Shown here piece by piece: positions 14,001 to 22,300 of a DNA stretch of 64,000 nucleotides (positions are counted from its first letter, which is position 1; each line of letters begins with the position of its first letter). The stretch covers positions 25,390,742-25,454,741 of the forward strand of contig JAMKCF010000003.1 in NCBI GenBank assembly GCA_023634235.1, in the 5' to 3' direction. The stretch is from Pisaster brevispinus. Lineage: Eukaryota; Echinodermata; Asteroidea; Forcipulatida; Asteriidae. The translations under genes were made by a program, and so were the position numbers. The notes beneath the pieces are model-generated. The model saw only the letters and a list, made by a program, of their open reading frames with translations. It was not told where the DNA came from and searched no databases.

Positions 14001-17000
14001 ATCCCTGCTAGCTTGTTTGCTCAGGCATGCCACTTCTTCAGCTGTCCAGCTGATTGCCACTTCAAAAAAAATATAAATAAATAAAAATAAAAGTGCGATA
14101 GAAAACTGCAGAGTTGTGTCTGCTTTGCCATCGCCCGCTATTTTTTATTTGCAGTTGCAAAGTTGCAAGACTGACCTTCTTGGGCACTGTAAGGCTGCCT
14201 GTACAGAATGGTTTAAGTCGACTCAAATCAATAAGAATACCAAGAATCGAACAGGAATGCATTTCTATAGCGCTCCTACACTACGGTCTCACAGCACTTT
14301 GCAACAAACTTTAACTTAAAAACTAACCCAAAACAGCAAAGCAAGACAATGTGTGGTGGTTACAATAAGCCCGGCTTGAATTTAGTTACGCGATACAGCA
14401 TGGCGCTCGACATATGTTTCACTAGAGGATCAATTTTCATCGGGGATGAAGGATACCGTTTGTGTTTTACCCTCACACCGATGTGTATTTCAGCACTATA
14501 CACTCGGTACTCTCCCCAGAGTCCTGTGAGAAAAAAAAACCCAACATGCATATTACTCGTGTGGGATTCGAACCCACGACTGCTGCCATTCTAGAGCGGA
14601 TGTCTTACCACTAGACCACCGTGCTTTCCAGGTAGCTAGAGGCAGTTTGAACCCTATGTTTAGAACCGACGTAATCTGGATGCGGGTTCTAGCTTAGTTA
14701 GGAACCAGAGATTTTTGAGGTGAAACCTATAAGGAGGGAAGCCCCTGTTAGTCTACATCATTGTTTTGGTTAGCTTTAAAAAAAAACACATCTCAACACA
14801 CTGCAACAATAACAAATACAAGACACTTTTGGAAATTAAAAGGGAATTGAACATATATGTATTCTTAATTAAGAATTTTTATGATTATTATTTATTTGTT
14901 TTACCTGCTGTTGACACCTCTTTGGTAATAGTTGTATTTGTGCTTTATTTTTGGTAGTATCCAACACACAACTGCAAGCTCAAGCAGGACAAGTGCAACA
15001 ATCAATGCATGCTCAAATCTCACATCAACAACAGCAGCAGCAGCAAGCACAGCAGCAACAACAGCAGCATGCTCAACAATCCCAGCAGCAGCAGCAACAG
15101 CAGCCGCAGCATCACCACCACCCCCAGTCCGTTGTGCACCTCCAGCCTCAGCACCAACACCCGCATGCCCAGCCTCACACGACGCCACCTCAGCAGCAGG
15201 CGCATGGGTCCCAGCCAAGTCAGATTCCACAGCCCCAGCAGCCGCCTCAGCAGCAGCAGCCTCAACAGCAGCCCCAACAGCAGCAGCAGCAGCAGCAGCA
15301 CAGGCCGACCCCGAGCCCCGTGCACCACATGCCTCACCAGCAACACCAAGGTCACCAGCCGCATGTCTCTCAACACCAGAACATGGCTCATCACCTACAC
15401 CCGCAATCGCAGCAGATACTGTACCATCAGGCCCAATTACAGCCAGGTCATCTACAATCCATGGCCATACAGTCTAGCCAGCCGCAGCAACAGCAGCAGT
15501 TTGGTGGTCCACACCCGTACCCGCAGTACATTACGTCCACAACGATACCAGCGACTAACATTACCAGCGTGACGCCAGTGCACACCAACCCCCATCCGCA
15601 TCCAACGCAGGCTAACTGGATGATTCTACCAGGACAGCCGATGAATCCAATGGTGCATAATTCCGGACAGATGGCTGCTCATTTATTGCCACAACCACAA
15701 GGTACTTCAGTCATTTCTTACTTCCGATGGGCCCCATGTCATAGAGCTGCTTAAGCATTAAAATTAGCTCAGCGCAACAAAAAATGATGCTCAACCAGAA
15801 TAAAGGTTACCACCCAAAATTCCTTTCCACATGCACTATATGTGACTGGTATCCTGCTTATTTTTGCTTAGCAGGAAGTTTCTTTGCTGCTTAGGCAGCT
15901 CTATGAGGTTGGGCCTCAGTCTGTGATTCTTACATGGTTGGCTGTAGATTGCGCCACATCACCTTGTAAACCTTTGGAATTGTTTTTTAATGGTGAAATT
16001 TACAATGCTCTGCCTTGAGATCTCAATGAGTCACGGTTTTTCCTAACGTTTTTTTTTATAAAGATGATATACATAAATTTGTTTCTGTTAACAAGCGTGC
16101 GCTTTCTTTTTAAAAATTTTGTTCGGTGTATTTAAAATTTTTGAATGTTTGATGTTAACATGTTTATATTAAGGTTTTTTTAAACTGCGATACGTATTTT
16201 TTTAATGAACCATTTTTTAATTGAATTAAACTGAAGGTTAACTGGAACTATACAATTTGGTCTTATAATTCAACTTGGTTTTGTATTGAACCAATTCATT
16301 TGATATCACCACCATTGGAAAGATCTGATCTTTTTCTTTCCAATGATGGTAAGCTTGGGTATGGAGGGTGAACATGGACAAAAGTACAGCTTTATCACAA
16401 ATGGCCTTTGTGTTCAGGCTGGAGTGCAGGGTATAGTGCACAGTTGACTAAAGCCACCATTGGGACTCAAGCAGGGTATAGTGCACAGTCAACTAAAGCC
16501 ACCATTGGGGCTCCAGCAGGGTATAGTGCACAGTTGACTAAAGTCCCCATTGGGACTCAAGCAGGGTATAGTGCACAGTCGACTAAAGCCACCATTGGGG
16601 CTCAAGCAGGGTATAGTGCACAGTCAACTAAAGCCACCATTGGGGCTCCAGCAGGGTATAGTGCACAGTTGACTAAAGTCCCCATTGGGACTCAAGCAGG
16701 GTATAGTGCACAGTTGACTAAAGTCCCCATTGGGACTCAAGCAGGGTATAGTGCACAGTCGACTAAAGCCACCATTGGGGCTCAAGCAGGGTATAGTGCA
16801 CAGTCAACTAAAGCCACCATTGGGGCTCCAGCAGGGTATAGTGCACAGTTGTGTAAAGTCCCCATTGGGGCTCAAGCAGGGTATAGTGCACAGTCAAGTA
16901 AAGTCCCCATTGGGGCTCAAGCAGGGTATAGTGCACAGTTGACTAAAGCCACCATTGGGACTCAAGCAGGGTATAGTGCACAGTCAACTAAAGCCACCAT

Positions 17001-18718
17001 TGGGGCTCCAGCAGGGTATAGTGCACAGTTGACTAAAGTCCCCATTGGGACTCAAGCAGGGTATAGTGCACAGTCGACTAAAGCCACCATTGGGGCTCAA
17101 GCAGGGTATAGTGCACAGTCAACTAAAGCCACCATTGGGGCTCCAGCAGGGTATAGTGCACAGTTGACTAAAGTCCCCATTGGGACTCAAGCAGGGTATA
17201 GTGCACAGTTGACTAAAGTCCCCATTGGGACTCAAGCAGGGTATAGTGCACAGTCGACTAAAGCCACCATTGGGGCTCAAGCAGGGTATAGTGCACAGTC
17301 AACTAAAGCCACCATTGGGGCTCCAGCAGGGTATAGTGCACAGTTGTGTAAAGTCCCCATTGGGGCTCAAGCAGGGTATAGTGCACAGTCAAGTAAAGTC
17401 CCCATTGGGGCTCAAGCAGGGTATAGTGCACAGTTGACTAAAGACGCCATAGGGCTCAAGCAGGGTATAGTGCACAGTTGACTAAAGTCGCCATTAGGGC
17501 TCAAGCAGGGTATAGTGCACAGTGGACTAAAGTCCCTTTGGGGCTCAACCAGGGTATAGTGCACAGTCGACTAAAGTCCCTTTGGGGCTTAACCAGGGTA
17601 TAGTGCACAGTGGACTAAAGTCCCTTTGGGGCTTAACCAGGGTATAGTGCACAGTTGACTAAAGTCCCCATTGGGGCTCAAGCAGGGTATAGTGCACAGT
17701 TGACTAAAGCCACCATTGGGGGCTCAAGCAGGGTATAGTGCACAGTCAACTAAAGCCACCATTGGGGCTCCAGCAGGGTATAGTGCACAGTTGTGTAAAG
17801 TCCCCATTGGGGCTCAAGCAGGGTATAGTGCACAGTCAAGTAAAGTCCCCATTGGGGCTCAAGCAGGGTATAGTGCACAGTTGACTAAAGCCACCATTGG
17901 GACTCAAGCAGGGTATAGTGCACAGTCAACTAAAGCCACCATTGGGGCTCCAGCAGGGTATAGTGCACAGTTGACTAAAGTCCCCATTGGGACTCAAGCA
18001 GGGTATAGTGCACAGTCGACTAAAGCCACCATTGGGGCTCAAGCAGGGTATAGTGCACAGTTGAGTAAAGTCCCTTTGGGGCTCAACCAGGGTATAGTGC
18101 ACAGTGGACTAAAGTCCCTTTGGGGCTCAACCAGGGTATAGTGCACAGTTGAGTAAAGTCCCTTTGGGGCTTAACCAGGGTATAGTGCACAGTGGACTAA
18201 AGTCCCTTTGGGGCTCAACCAGGGTATAGTGCACAGTGGACTAAAGTCCCTTTGGGGCTCAACCAGGGTATAGTGCACAGTCGTCTAAAGTCCCTTTGGG
18301 GCTTAACCAGGGTATAGTGCACAGTCGACTAAAGCCACCATTGGGGGCTCAAGCAGGGTATAGTGCACAGTCGACTAAAGCCACCATTGGGGCTCAAGCA
18401 GGGTATAGTGCACAGTCGACTAAAGCCACCATTGGGGGCTCAAGCAGGGTATAGTGCACAGTCGACTAAAGCCACCATTGGGGGCTCAAGCAGGGTATAG
18501 TGCACAGTCGACTAAAGCCACCATTGGGGGCTCAAGCAGGGTATAGTGCACAGTCAACTAAAGCCACCATTGGGGGCTCAAGCAGGGTATATAGTTCATA
18601 GTCGAATTGAGTGGAGTGAAATTGAAGTAATTTCTGGTGTTCGTTGTTTCTTCTCTCCAATGATTCAGGGTTAGGCCAGGCTCATGGCCATGTACAAGCT
18701 TTCCAACAAGGCAACTGA
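838..18718 (+). CDS. ATXN2: Ataxin-2 (5'-partial, 15 coding exons)
   Basis: Cytoplasmic RNA-binding regulator that acts with poly(A)-binding protein in translation, mRNA stability and stress granules (family knowledge). Coding exons: 838-909, 1575-1728, 2833-2960, 3345-3439, 4193-4372, 4709-5268, 6625-6777, 7294-7337, 7663-7811, 9065-9146, 9458-9686, 11450-11676, 13591-13714, 14958-15701, 18669-18718. All junction phases agree; the sum is 2991 nt, giving 996 residues and a TGA. Visible parts: end of the LSm domain (residues 1 to about 75, GTIYEG motif), LSmAD (about 76-200, NGWSAEEMF and YGVTSSYDDSL as in vertebrates), a YIPPHQR segment at 211, 11 consecutive Gln at 321-331, a short helix before PAM2 (ELKEFRDTF), PAM2 at 528-539 (QLNPLAKPFVPT), then a Pro/Gln/His-rich C-terminus. 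The start codon and first LSm exons lie left of the window. Exon 2 has a second possible donor 6 nt upstream, after 1722. ATXN2L is the vertebrate paralogue; an invertebrate would be expected to have one gene for both. Confidence 0.95.
1575..1728 (+). CDS. ATXN2: ATXN2 exon, LSm domain end
   Basis: Encodes AEIVLEAAHML then KVSFKAATIVSITAKDVD, matching the LVLDAAH and VVVQFKDMD part of human ataxin-2. The donor after 1728 (gag|gtacgg) is preferred because it yields RGGRDA, like human KRDA. The donor after 1722 (gag|gtagag) is also in phase and would remove two residues. Confidence 0.88.
2209..2720. mobile_element. MITE with TIR near gtagggtcatagatt, copy 1
   Basis: Ends with imperfect inverted repeats (caaccgtagggtcatag at left, ctgtgaccctacctttaac at right) in an ATXN2 intron. 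Inside, a 139-bp segment is tandemly duplicated (2330-2468 and 2469-2607), each copy with a short palindrome around ttcatgcatgaa. No coding capacity. Confidence 0.75.
2833..2960 (+). CDS. ATXN2: ATXN2 exon, LSmAD start
   Basis: Encodes DALMTDAEIARR and an acidic linker, comparable to human DAFTDSAIS. Acceptor ctgcag, donor gtaagg. Phase 1 in, phase 0 out. Confidence 0.9.
3345..3439 (+). CDS. ATXN2: ATXN2 exon, LSmAD core
   Basis: HSNGWSAEEMFKTNESRYGV followed by SSYDDSL is the LSmAD hallmark (human NGWDPNDMF and YGVVSTYDSSL). Acceptor tttcag, donor gtgagt, phase 2 out. Confidence 0.93.
3657..4038. mobile_element. MITE with TIR near gtagggtcatagatt, copy 2
   Basis: Same ends as the element at 2209-2720 (aaaggtagggtgatagatt and aatctttgaccctaccttt) and the same ctgagaaacgattca palindrome region, without the internal duplication. 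A further internal fragment lies at 58725-58880. Confidence 0.75.
4193..4372 (+). CDS. ATXN2: ATXN2 exon, LSmAD end
   Basis: Charged helix-like segment VYQERKEKAERLAREMENS and an acidic DITDEEDKFSAV, which matches the human EEEKYTAV region. Acceptor gtgcag, donor gtcagt, phase 2 out. Confidence 0.92.
4709..5268 (+). CDS. ATXN2: ATXN2 exon, YIPP segment and first polyQ
   Basis: Begins RYIPPHQRENTRGG, the conserved human KYIPPGQR site, then a His/Pro/Gln-rich disordered region. An uninterrupted (CAG)11 lies at 5040-5072, followed by CTG CAG. Acceptor aatcag, donor gtaagt, phase 1 out. Confidence 0.92.
5500..6335. repeat. Degenerate tandem repeat in ATXN2 intron
   Basis: Many diverged copies of a motif like ccttggcagtaactatttca with spacers containing ttatttgttgaactatt. 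Period is irregular, roughly 50 to 60 bp. Confidence 0.8.
6625..6777 (+). CDS. ATXN2: ATXN2 exon, charged linker
   Basis: 51-codon low-complexity linker rich in Glu, Lys, Ser and Pro. Assigned by exact phase fit (1 in, 1 out) between acceptor cacaag and donor gtcagt; the sequence itself is poorly conserved. Confidence 0.8.
7294..7337 (+). CDS. ATXN2: ATXN2 short exon before PAM2
   Basis: 44-nt exon encoding EKTIAELKEFRDTFH, which aligns with the human helix QIDDLKKFKNDFRL just upstream of PAM2. Acceptor acacag, donor gtaagt. Confidence 0.88.
7663..7811 (+). CDS. ATXN2: ATXN2 exon with GC donor
   Basis: Thr/Pro/Glu-rich linker. The only boundary that keeps phase with the PAM2 exon is CAG|GCAAGT, a GC-AG intron whose other donor bases match consensus perfectly. 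Phase 2 out. Confidence 0.85.
7840..8065. repeat. Interspersed repeat, aattccaggcctg family
   Basis: A segment with gtgccccttcaaaagttt and ends in attccaggcctg. Related sequence in inverted orientation is at 20465-20615, and a similar gtgcccctt core is in the palindrome at 51171-51527. Confidence 0.5.
9065..9146 (+). CDS. ATXN2: ATXN2 PAM2 exon
   Basis: Contains QLNPLAKPFVPT, a PAM2 motif that binds the MLLE domain of PABPC1 (family knowledge). The key Leu, Ala, Phe and Pro positions are present. The Glu before Phe in human (AKEF) is Pro here. Acceptor ttacag, donor gtgagt. Confidence 0.92.
9220..9345 (+). mobile_element. tRNA-derived SINE (type with gagctcagttggtagagcg)
   Basis: A tRNA-like head with intact box A and box B (ggttcaaatcc) but a broken acceptor stem and anticodon stem, followed by caattttttctttgttcaac. 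Related copies at 33905-34030 (-) and 34090-34235 (+). Not a functional tRNA gene. Confidence 0.7.
9458..9686 (+). CDS. ATXN2: ATXN2 exon, post-PAM2
   Basis: TPTPPRPQLSPSPAMV resembles human TPTSPRPQAQPSPSMV. The remainder is Gln/Pro/Met-rich. Acceptor caacag, donor gtgagt, phase 1 out. Confidence 0.92.
10789..11095 (+). mobile_element. tRNA-Leu-like SINE
   Basis: Head gtggccgagcgtttaaagag then cagactcaagctctgg (a Leu-type anticodon arm) and ggttcgagtcc, body cacttgtgtccttaagcaag and cttcggatgggacgtaaa. Other copies: 21805-21930, 22020-22385, 22450-22790, 56490-56800 and, reversed, 57370-57725. Confidence 0.8.
11450..11676 (+). CDS. ATXN2: ATXN2 exon, Pro/Met-rich
   Basis: 76 codons of Pro, Met, Gln and Tyr-rich disordered sequence with YPHPSQMLHYPPQPG-like spacing. 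Acceptor ggtcag, donor gtaagt, phase 0 out. Confidence 0.88.
11920..12565 (+). repeat. About 120-bp tandem repeat, ATXN2 intron
   Basis: Roughly five to six diverged copies containing gtaggagggttgactgtgta, gtagatgcattcaccac and a gcaggctggcatagttt part. Reverse complement of the array at 38005-38750. Confidence 0.85.
13591..13714 (+). CDS. ATXN2: ATXN2 exon, Pro-rich
   Basis: HPVPYRPIQPQPSIQGVPQP and following residues. Preceded by a strong pyrimidine tract and ttacag; donor gtcagc, phase 1 out. Confidence 0.87.
14435..14640 (-). mobile_element. tRNA-derived repeat on - strand
   Basis: Read on the - strand it has gcacggtggtctagtggtaa (box A) and gtgggttcgaatcccac (box B and T arm), with an acceptor stem that does not pair, so it is a tRNA-derived SINE rather than a gene. 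The neighbouring caccgatgtgtatt motif recurs at 6818, 20385 and 61421. Confidence 0.6.
14958..15701 (+). CDS. ATXN2: ATXN2 exon, C-terminal Q/H-rich
   Basis: 248 codons with several Gln runs of 6 to 8 residues, and PTPSPVHHMPHQQHQ then QILYHQAQL, which align with human APSPVQHHQHQ and AIYHAGL. Acceptor ggtag with the exon beginning TATCC; donor gtactt, phase 1 out. Confidence 0.92.
15735..15922. mobile_element. MITE with gggcccaatttcatagagct ends
   Basis: Inverted ends (ccatgtcatagagctgctta and ggcagctctatgaggtt) around a gaccagtcac-like core, just after the ATXN2 exon end at 15701. The same family occurs at 1375-1485, 23760-23837, 31040-31232, 39030-39112, 59630-59812 and 62320-62485. Confidence 0.75.
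16418..17481 (+). other. Open frame across first 23 minisatellite units, possible alternative ATXN2 exon
   Basis: A 3' splice site (tttgtgttcag|GC) at 16417 would accept the phase-1 donor at 15701 and read Gly-Trp-Ser then a 15-residue repeat (AGYSAQ, Leu or Ser, Thr or Ser, Lys, then a short hydrophobic IG part) to TGA at 17479-17481. The frame is open partly because the period is a multiple of three. Use is unproven; the ordinary join is 15701 to 18669. Confidence 0.3.
16426..18600 (+). repeat. 45-bp minisatellite in last ATXN2 coding intron
   Basis: About 48 tandem copies of a unit containing cagggtatagtgcacagt and ctaaag. Most units are 45 bp; variants of 44 bp (tccctttggggctcaac type, mainly 17504-17660 and 18060-18310) and 46 bp (gggggctcaag type, mainly 18320-18590) break the frame. 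Units 1 to 11 (16426-16920) recur as units 12 to 22 (16921-17415), a 495-bp higher-order repeat, and a related block follows near 17728-18060. Confidence 0.97.
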
Positions 18719-18756
18719 TTCATGCTGCATTTAAAAACCAGTGGCTTCTGAAATAA
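18669..18756 (+). CDS. ATXN2: ATXN2 last coding exon
   Basis: Acceptor gattcag with phase 1 in; encodes GLGQAHGHVQAFQQGN then TGA at 18716-18718. The exon continues as 3' UTR to a gtgagt donor at 18757. Human ends in a comparable Gln/His-rich tail. Confidence 0.8.
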
Positions 18757-18789
18757 GTGAGTCTCATTCTATGTCATTTTAACTATATA

Positions 18790-19000
18790 TTTTTTCAAGC
18801 TACCGTATTTCAGATACAGTTTTCTTGAACATGACTTCATTTCAGATGGAAATATTTCACAGAAAAGGCGGTTTTAGTATGAACTTCATAGTCAGTAAGC
18901 TTTCACACTGAAATTAAACAATTATGTTTTTTACCTCTACCAATCCTGTATAATGACTTTAACCTAACTGATAACTTTTATTGTTTCTAGTGACTGTTTT
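18790..19000. repeat. Repeat shared with 23040-23200
   Basis: Segment with gaacttcatagtcagtaagc and taccaatcctgtataa; similar pieces occur at 23060-23185. Partial copies only; family unknown. Confidence 0.4.
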
Positions 19001-19057
19001 CCGTAATATTTAATCATATTGACCAATCCTATTGTTGTTTTTTGTTTTTGTTTACAG

Positions 19058-19300
19058 AAGACTTTTTATACACTAGCAAAGATGGAACCTGGACGCCGAA
19101 GAAACTCCAGGACTCAAAAACAGAACCACTGATGAGAATAATTTAAAAAAAAAAAAAAAAAAAACAGTGTAGAAATAACATAGTGAACAAAACACAAAAC
19201 AGTGATTTTTACATAATTGGGGTAGGATTTTTAAACGAAAAAAAAAAAAAAAAAAATCTACCTCGATTTTGAATAAAATGCAGTGTTTTTTGGTGGTTTT
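19058..19300 (+). other. ATXN2: Probable ATXN2 3' UTR exon and poly(A) signal
   Basis: Acceptor tttacag ends at 19057 and pairs with the UTR donor at 18757. It is followed by an A-rich stretch and an AATAAA at 19272-19277. The end near 19300 is my estimate. A second AATAAA near 19690 is possible. Confidence 0.5.
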
Positions 19301-22300
19301 TCTTTTTCCTTTTTCGTTTTTTAATGGACACGGTTTCTTATCCAAAACAGCTTATCTGAGATAACAAAGAGGGGGGTCTTGACAAAAAATGGACGTTGAA
19401 AAACTAAAGATGTCAAAAATGTTAAGTGCGATGCAACGCTAGCCAAATTATGGGAAAGTAAATTTTTCTTAAATGTCTTGTTAGTGGCAAGTACAAAAAT
19501 TTTTACCCCTGTAGAATTCACTGTGTTATAAGTAATGACAGCTCAAAATCAGTCTTAAATTTTGTGAGAGACATTGTATCTTTAACGGTAAAAAAACCCC
19601 CACTTCCATCACAATATATTTATTTGTTACAGGGGAGGCCTGTGGTGTTTGTGAGAACACTGTCTGGTTTGATTCTTTTTGCACGGACAAAAATAAACTT
19701 TGTTTCCTCGACATCAGAATTTAATGACACTTTAAAGAAGAAATTATCTGGGAGCAGAGAAGTTATCCTTCGTATATTGACCCGTTCCATGACACGCAGT
19801 GCACGTACACATGCCGCTCCTGTCCGCCATTTTGGTAGTCAAAATGTACCCCAGAGAATTGACTCTTAAAATGGCGGAAGCGGTATTATGCAGAGATGCA
19901 TTCCGTTTCATGCAATGGGGGGGTCAATAACGTCCCTTTATTCCCGCAGGAAGCCGGGATTTAACACCCAACTCATCCCGTCTGTTGTCTGTTTTTATTT
20001 ATCGGTTTTAACAAATTGGTAGCGTGGCTAGAGTTACAGATGTTCTCATCGAAAATATATATATACAGGCTTCAAGAAGACCCTCTGAGTAACTCTTTAG
20101 CTTTTCTTACTTTCGGCTGTTCGAAGGAAATTCTGTAGAAATACTTCTAGTGCCAATTTGGTTTTTGAGGAAACATACCAAGCCCCACCCCCCCTAACGA
20201 ATCATTAATTGTGTAACGCCACGTCCTGAAGATTTATACTGCATTCAAAAGAATTATACTAAGATTTCCTACGCTTCAAGAAGCTTCACTGGTTGCAATT
20301 ATTAATATTTCCCACTTTTTTTAATGGGTGTCGTAATTGCATCGGGGATAAAGAAAAATATGTTGGTTTTTACTCTAAACACTGATGTGTGATTAGCACT
20401 GTTTACTCTCCGAGTCCTACGAGAAAGAGAGACAAAAATTGGTGTAATGGGGGAAAACTAAAATCGGGCCTGGAATTTCATCTTTGAGAGGGAAGGGTAT
20501 TTTCATTTCGCAAGGGACACTTTTATTATAAAAATCTTTAAAGTTTATGGGAAACTTTTGAAGGGGCAACAGAGGTCATGACCTCCGTAACCTTTGTAAA
20601 ATTCCAGGCCTGCACAATGATGTATTTCCGACTTGTACCACTGAATTGTAAAACGTAATTTAGATTTAAGAAATGCTGACTAGTGGATTGAAATGACCTT
20701 AAAATAAGAAACTTTCCCTCGGCAATTTGAAAGCTGTCTTTGGAAGAAGAAAAATGAGACCCTTGTATCTCTCATCAGCAATTGATTGTTTTTTTTGTGT
20801 TTTGGTTTTAATTTAGGAAAACAATTTGCGAGTCTTTTAATCAGTCAGAAGGCCACGAATAACACATTGACTAGGCAAGGCTTATTTAAGCATGTTTTTT
20901 TAAATTTTAGTTTTCCGTTTTAAATAGAATTCTGTGAAGCGAGAGTAAAGAGTGCAAGGGAAATGAAGAGAAATAATGTGTGAGTGAAAGAGAGAGAGAG
21001 AGAGAGAAAGTTTTATGAGTAAGGGATTAATAATTAAACTCGCTATCAAGAACTATATCAACACCGCGATTATTTTGAATTGTTCACTTTCCACAAGTGG
21101 TCATCAACATTACACTGTTTTTTTACAAATTTTTACACACCCAAGCCTTCAGCAATAGAGACAAAATACGTTACGTTTTTCTTCAATGAAACTGCAATAC
21201 TTTTGTCGATTTCACTTTTTTTTTTTTTTTTTAAGAAGCAAATGTCTCCAATGTTCTATAGTGGCTGCATCTATGAAACACCCCCCCCCCAAATCCACAC
21301 CCCCCTGCCTCTTTCCTTCCTCTTGATTTCACCTGAATATGATCTTTGATCTTTGAGGGAAAAAAAGTAAGTGATGAAAAGGAGGGTTGGTTTTTATTTC
21401 ATCTGACAACTTTTTGTTTTGTTTTGCCTGATTCCCCGTATAAATAACTATGCAGAGGGTACGATACCACTGCTTTATCCAGCGGTTTTCTTTATTAAGT
21501 AATTTATAAAGGAGGAAAAAAAATAAAGTAAAAAAAATATAAAAAATATAATAAAAAATAAATAAATAAAAAAAAAAACTAAAAAAAAAAAAAAATCCGA
21601 AAAAAAATGAAAAAATAAAAAATATAAAAATGATTTATACTGTGTTGTTGTTTTCTTATTGTGTTTTCCGCAGCTGCCCCATAATGTAGTCCCGTGCATT
21701 TATTGTGTGCTTTTTACATGGACTGCAAAGGGTGCTGTATGTGTGAATATTCAACCCACCACCTCTGGGTTTTCCAGTAGAAAATTTCCATCCAATATTA
21801 AGTGTTTGTGGTGTCTCGTGGATAAGAGCACCGGACTAGAAGCTTTGGTGTTTCTGATCAGCAGAGTGTGGGTTCCAGCCCCGATCGTGGCATTTGTGTC
21901 CTTGAACAAAACACTTGATGCGATCCTCCTATGAAAAATGACACTCGGTACACTTGCCCCAGGGATTTTTCCTCGCTTAACCCTACACCCAGGCGGGGAT
22001 GTCTTTTTCCCCTGGAGTTTGTCAGTATTAGCTCTTGTGCTTCTGATCAGCAGAGTGTGGGTTCGAGTCCCGACCGTGACGCTTGTGTAAGACACTTAAC
22101 CATGATTTCTTCGTCCTTGGGGAATGGGACGTAAAGCCGTTGGTCCTGTGTGTTGTGTAACGCACGTAAAAGAACCCAGTGCACTTATCGAAAAAGAGAA
22201 GGGGTTCGCCGTTTGATTGGCAGCATATTGTTACATGGTGCTATGTAAAGGAGTAGGTCTCATACTTCAAACGTAGCCCCACATACCTTGCAGGAAAATA

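Noticed and set aside
14540..14630. tRNA gene on the - strand
   Set aside because: Good T arm but the acceptor stem is broken and there is no proper anticodon arm; repeat-derived.
14901..15477. Long Ala/Ser/Thr-rich and Leu-rich open frames over the ATXN2 exon 14958-15701 on both strands
   Set aside because: They are shadow frames of CAG-rich coding DNA. The Gln/His frame is the one that splices in phase and aligns with ataxin-2.
16426..18600. CRISPR-like array
   Set aside because: Contiguous tandem units without unique spacers in an animal intron; a minisatellite.
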